Shown in pieces: positions 62,777 to 64,000 of a stretch of 64,000 nt of DNA. The notes beneath the pieces are model-generated. The model worked only from the letters and a program-made list of their open reading frames with translations. It was not told the origin of the DNA and searched no databases. A program made the position numbers and the translations under genes. Within the stretch, counting starts at the first letter, position 1. Each line of letters opens with the position of its first letter. Origin of the DNA: an uncultured Lachnospiraceae bacterium (lineage in GTDB: Bacteria; Bacillota; Clostridia; Lachnospirales; Lachnospiraceae); the NCBI GenBank assembly GCA_910585005.1, contig CAJUCN010000010.1, forward strand, positions 62,001-126,000. The letters are read 5' to 3'.

Positions 62777-64000
62777 TTATACCGCCGCCCCCTTTCCGCT
62801 TTCCGTTTTTGATGCCGCATAATCCTGTAATACCAGCATCTTATGGAATTCCTCTTTCCCGCGAAACTCCACATAAACCTTTTTATCCTCAAATACCTCT
62901 ATCCTGCTGATAAAACATAGCAAGGTGTCGCGGTCAAGTTCCGTCAACTTCATAGCTTCCTTAAATTTTTCCAGCTTTACACCAGACGCCACACCGTTAC
63001 GGAATAATTTTTTGATCATCTCCTCCTGCTTTTGCATGGCTTCCTTTGCTTCTTCATACTTCTTTTCATAAATGGCACGAAAATTTCTAAAATCTGTCTC
63101 CGTGATCAGGCCAATCTTTAAATCCTCATGCAGCCCCGCCCACAGATCCAGATACTTTTCCTGTTCTTTATGGAGCCTTTCTACCTCCTTGTCAAACTGG
63201 GCAACCTCTTCAAAATCCACTTCCATTTTCCGAATATGCTCTAACTGGCTGTACAAATCCAGAAAGACCGATATGTGCGTCTGCAATGTCCGGAATACAA
63301 TCCTCTTCAACTCTTCCTCCGGAATGCTGTGCCTGGTGCAACCCTGCCCCCGGTTTCTTGTAGGGCAGATAAAATACACTTTTGACACGCCTTTATAACG
63401 GTTCACCCTCCTGTACATGGGTTCCTTACAGTCCCCACAGAATAAAAACCCTGAAAAGATATGGGAGCAACTTCCATCCGCCTTTGCCCTGATGTCAACC
63501 TTAAGAAGATCCTGCACGGTATCAAAATCCTCACTGGATACAATAGCTTCATGGGTTCCTTCCACCCGGATCCACTCTTCCCTTGGCTTTGCCACTGTCT
63601 TCTTTACCTTATAATTGACCTTCCCGCTTTTCCCCTGCACCATCACTCCGGTATACACTTCATTGGTCAATATCCGGTTCACTGCCACTGCCGACCACTT
63701 CGCTGTTATCCCTGTCCGGAAACTGGTGGAATACTTCTCCCCAAGGGATTTCTTATATTCCATGGGAGAAAGCACCCCCAATCCATTTAGCCTTAGCGCG
63801 ATTGCCTGTGCGCTCATTCCCGCCAGTTTCCATGCAAAAATATTCCTGACTACCTGTGCTGCATATCCGTCCGGACAGAGTTGATTCTTATCTTCCTCTG
63901 ATTTCCGGTAACCGTACACCGCAAAAGATCCGATGAATTTCCCCTGCTCCCTTTTTGCCTTCTGGCTACTCTTCACCTTCTGGGAAATATCCCGACAGTA
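62777..64000 (-). CDS. Large serine recombinase, first gene of triplet B (partial)
   Basis: The frame stays open to the window edge, giving 407 residues of the C-terminal part. The visible part begins YCRDISQKVKSSQK, then has PMEYKKSLG, a zinc ribbon (FCGDCKEPMYRR and CPTRNRGQGCTRHSI), a coiled coil, and IEVFEDKKVYVEFRG. These regions align with triplet A gene one. The resolvase domain and catalytic Ser lie beyond the window. Confidence 0.92.
   Translation of the reverse strand, partial: YCRDISQKVKSSQKAKREQGKFIGSFAVYGYRKSEEDKNQLCPDGYAAQVVRNIFAWKLAGMSAQAIALRLNGLGVLSPMEYKKSLGEKYSTSFRTGITAKWSAVAVNRILTNEVYTGVMVQGKSGKVNYKVKKTVAKPREEWIRVEGTHEAIVSSEDFDTVQDLLKVDIRAKADGSCSHIFSGFLFCGDCKEPMYRRVNRYKGVSKVYFICPTRNRGQGCTRHSIPEEELKRIVFRTLQTHISVFLDLYSQLEHIRKMEVDFEEVAQFDKEVERLHKEQEKYLDLWAGLHEDLKIGLITETDFRNFRAIYEKKYEEAKEAMQKQEEMIKKLFRNGVASGVKLEKFKEAMKLTELDRDTLLCFISRIEVFEDKKVYVEFRGKEEFHKMLVLQDYAASKTESGKGAAV

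Noticed and set aside
1..64000. CRISPR arrays, tRNA or rRNA genes
   Set aside because: No regularly spaced repeats of CRISPR type and no tRNA or rRNA signature sequences were seen on either strand.

Overview
The window is a chromosomal segment of a low-to-mid GC Firmicute, most likely a spore-forming, gut-type member of the Lachnospiraceae (Clostridia). The grounds are a FASII cluster headed by FabK and ended by a FabT-type MarR regulator, a spore photoproduct lyase-family protein, an ECF sigma/DUF4179 pair, a DUF4317 gene, a CspA/B-like subtilase, an Fe-S aldo/keto reductase, and strong GGAGG ribosome binding sites throughout. No rRNA, tRNA or CRISPR array was seen. Assignments rest on reading protein motifs and DNA signals by eye; no database search was run.

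Layout. 1-672: start of a MATE exporter cut by the window edge. 796-8409: FASII operon on the minus strand (fabK-fabD-fabG-fabF-fabZ-accDA fusion-fabH-fabT), with a consensus promoter followed by three FabT-type palindromes at exact 16-bp steps; accB, accC and an acyl carrier protein gene are absent. 8581-11619: response regulator, histidine kinase and an exported protein. 11750-14186: lipoprotein, ECF sigma factor and DUF4179 anti-sigma candidate. 14335-15141: metallo-beta-lactamase-fold protein. 15241-19928: an ABC-2 exporter operon ending in a Smr-less MutS2-like ATPase, preceded by a consensus promoter, a 12-codon leader ORF and two tandem terminators, which together resemble an antibiotic-type attenuator. 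19958-27155: MATE exporter, second metallo-beta-lactamase, aminoglycoside phosphotransferase-like kinase, serine hydrolase, Sfp-type phosphopantetheinyl transferase and a chemoreceptor. 27215-30743: heterodimeric ABC exporter. 30795-35685: AraC-controlled sugar/redox operon (zinc dehydrogenase, aldo/keto reductase, fucose mutarotase, Fe-S aldo/keto reductase). 35682-39536: DNA-repair island (Ogt, nucleoside phosphorylase, SPL-family radical SAM protein, SDR, uracil-DNA glycosylase). 39549-46048: CPBP protease, NhaC antiporter, GH27 alpha-galactosidase, truncated DUF4317 gene, D,D-carboxypeptidase and a membrane-anchored unknown.

46274-64000 is the accessory part. A repeat pair and an AlbA_2/Schlafen-type ATPase gene precede a triplet of tandem, translationally coupled large serine recombinases (48026-53026). 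After about 6.5 kb of mixed cargo and debris (DUF6870 protein, double GNAT, serine hydrolase with TetR regulator, a monooxygenase fragment, a DUF1801 gene between 16-bp direct repeats, a DUF4317 fragment, a subtilase lacking its catalytic Asp segment) comes a second paralogous triplet in the same order and orientation (59587 to beyond 64000). The two triplets look like the ends of two integrative elements stacked in one hotspot. They and the leader/attenuator are the most interesting features here.
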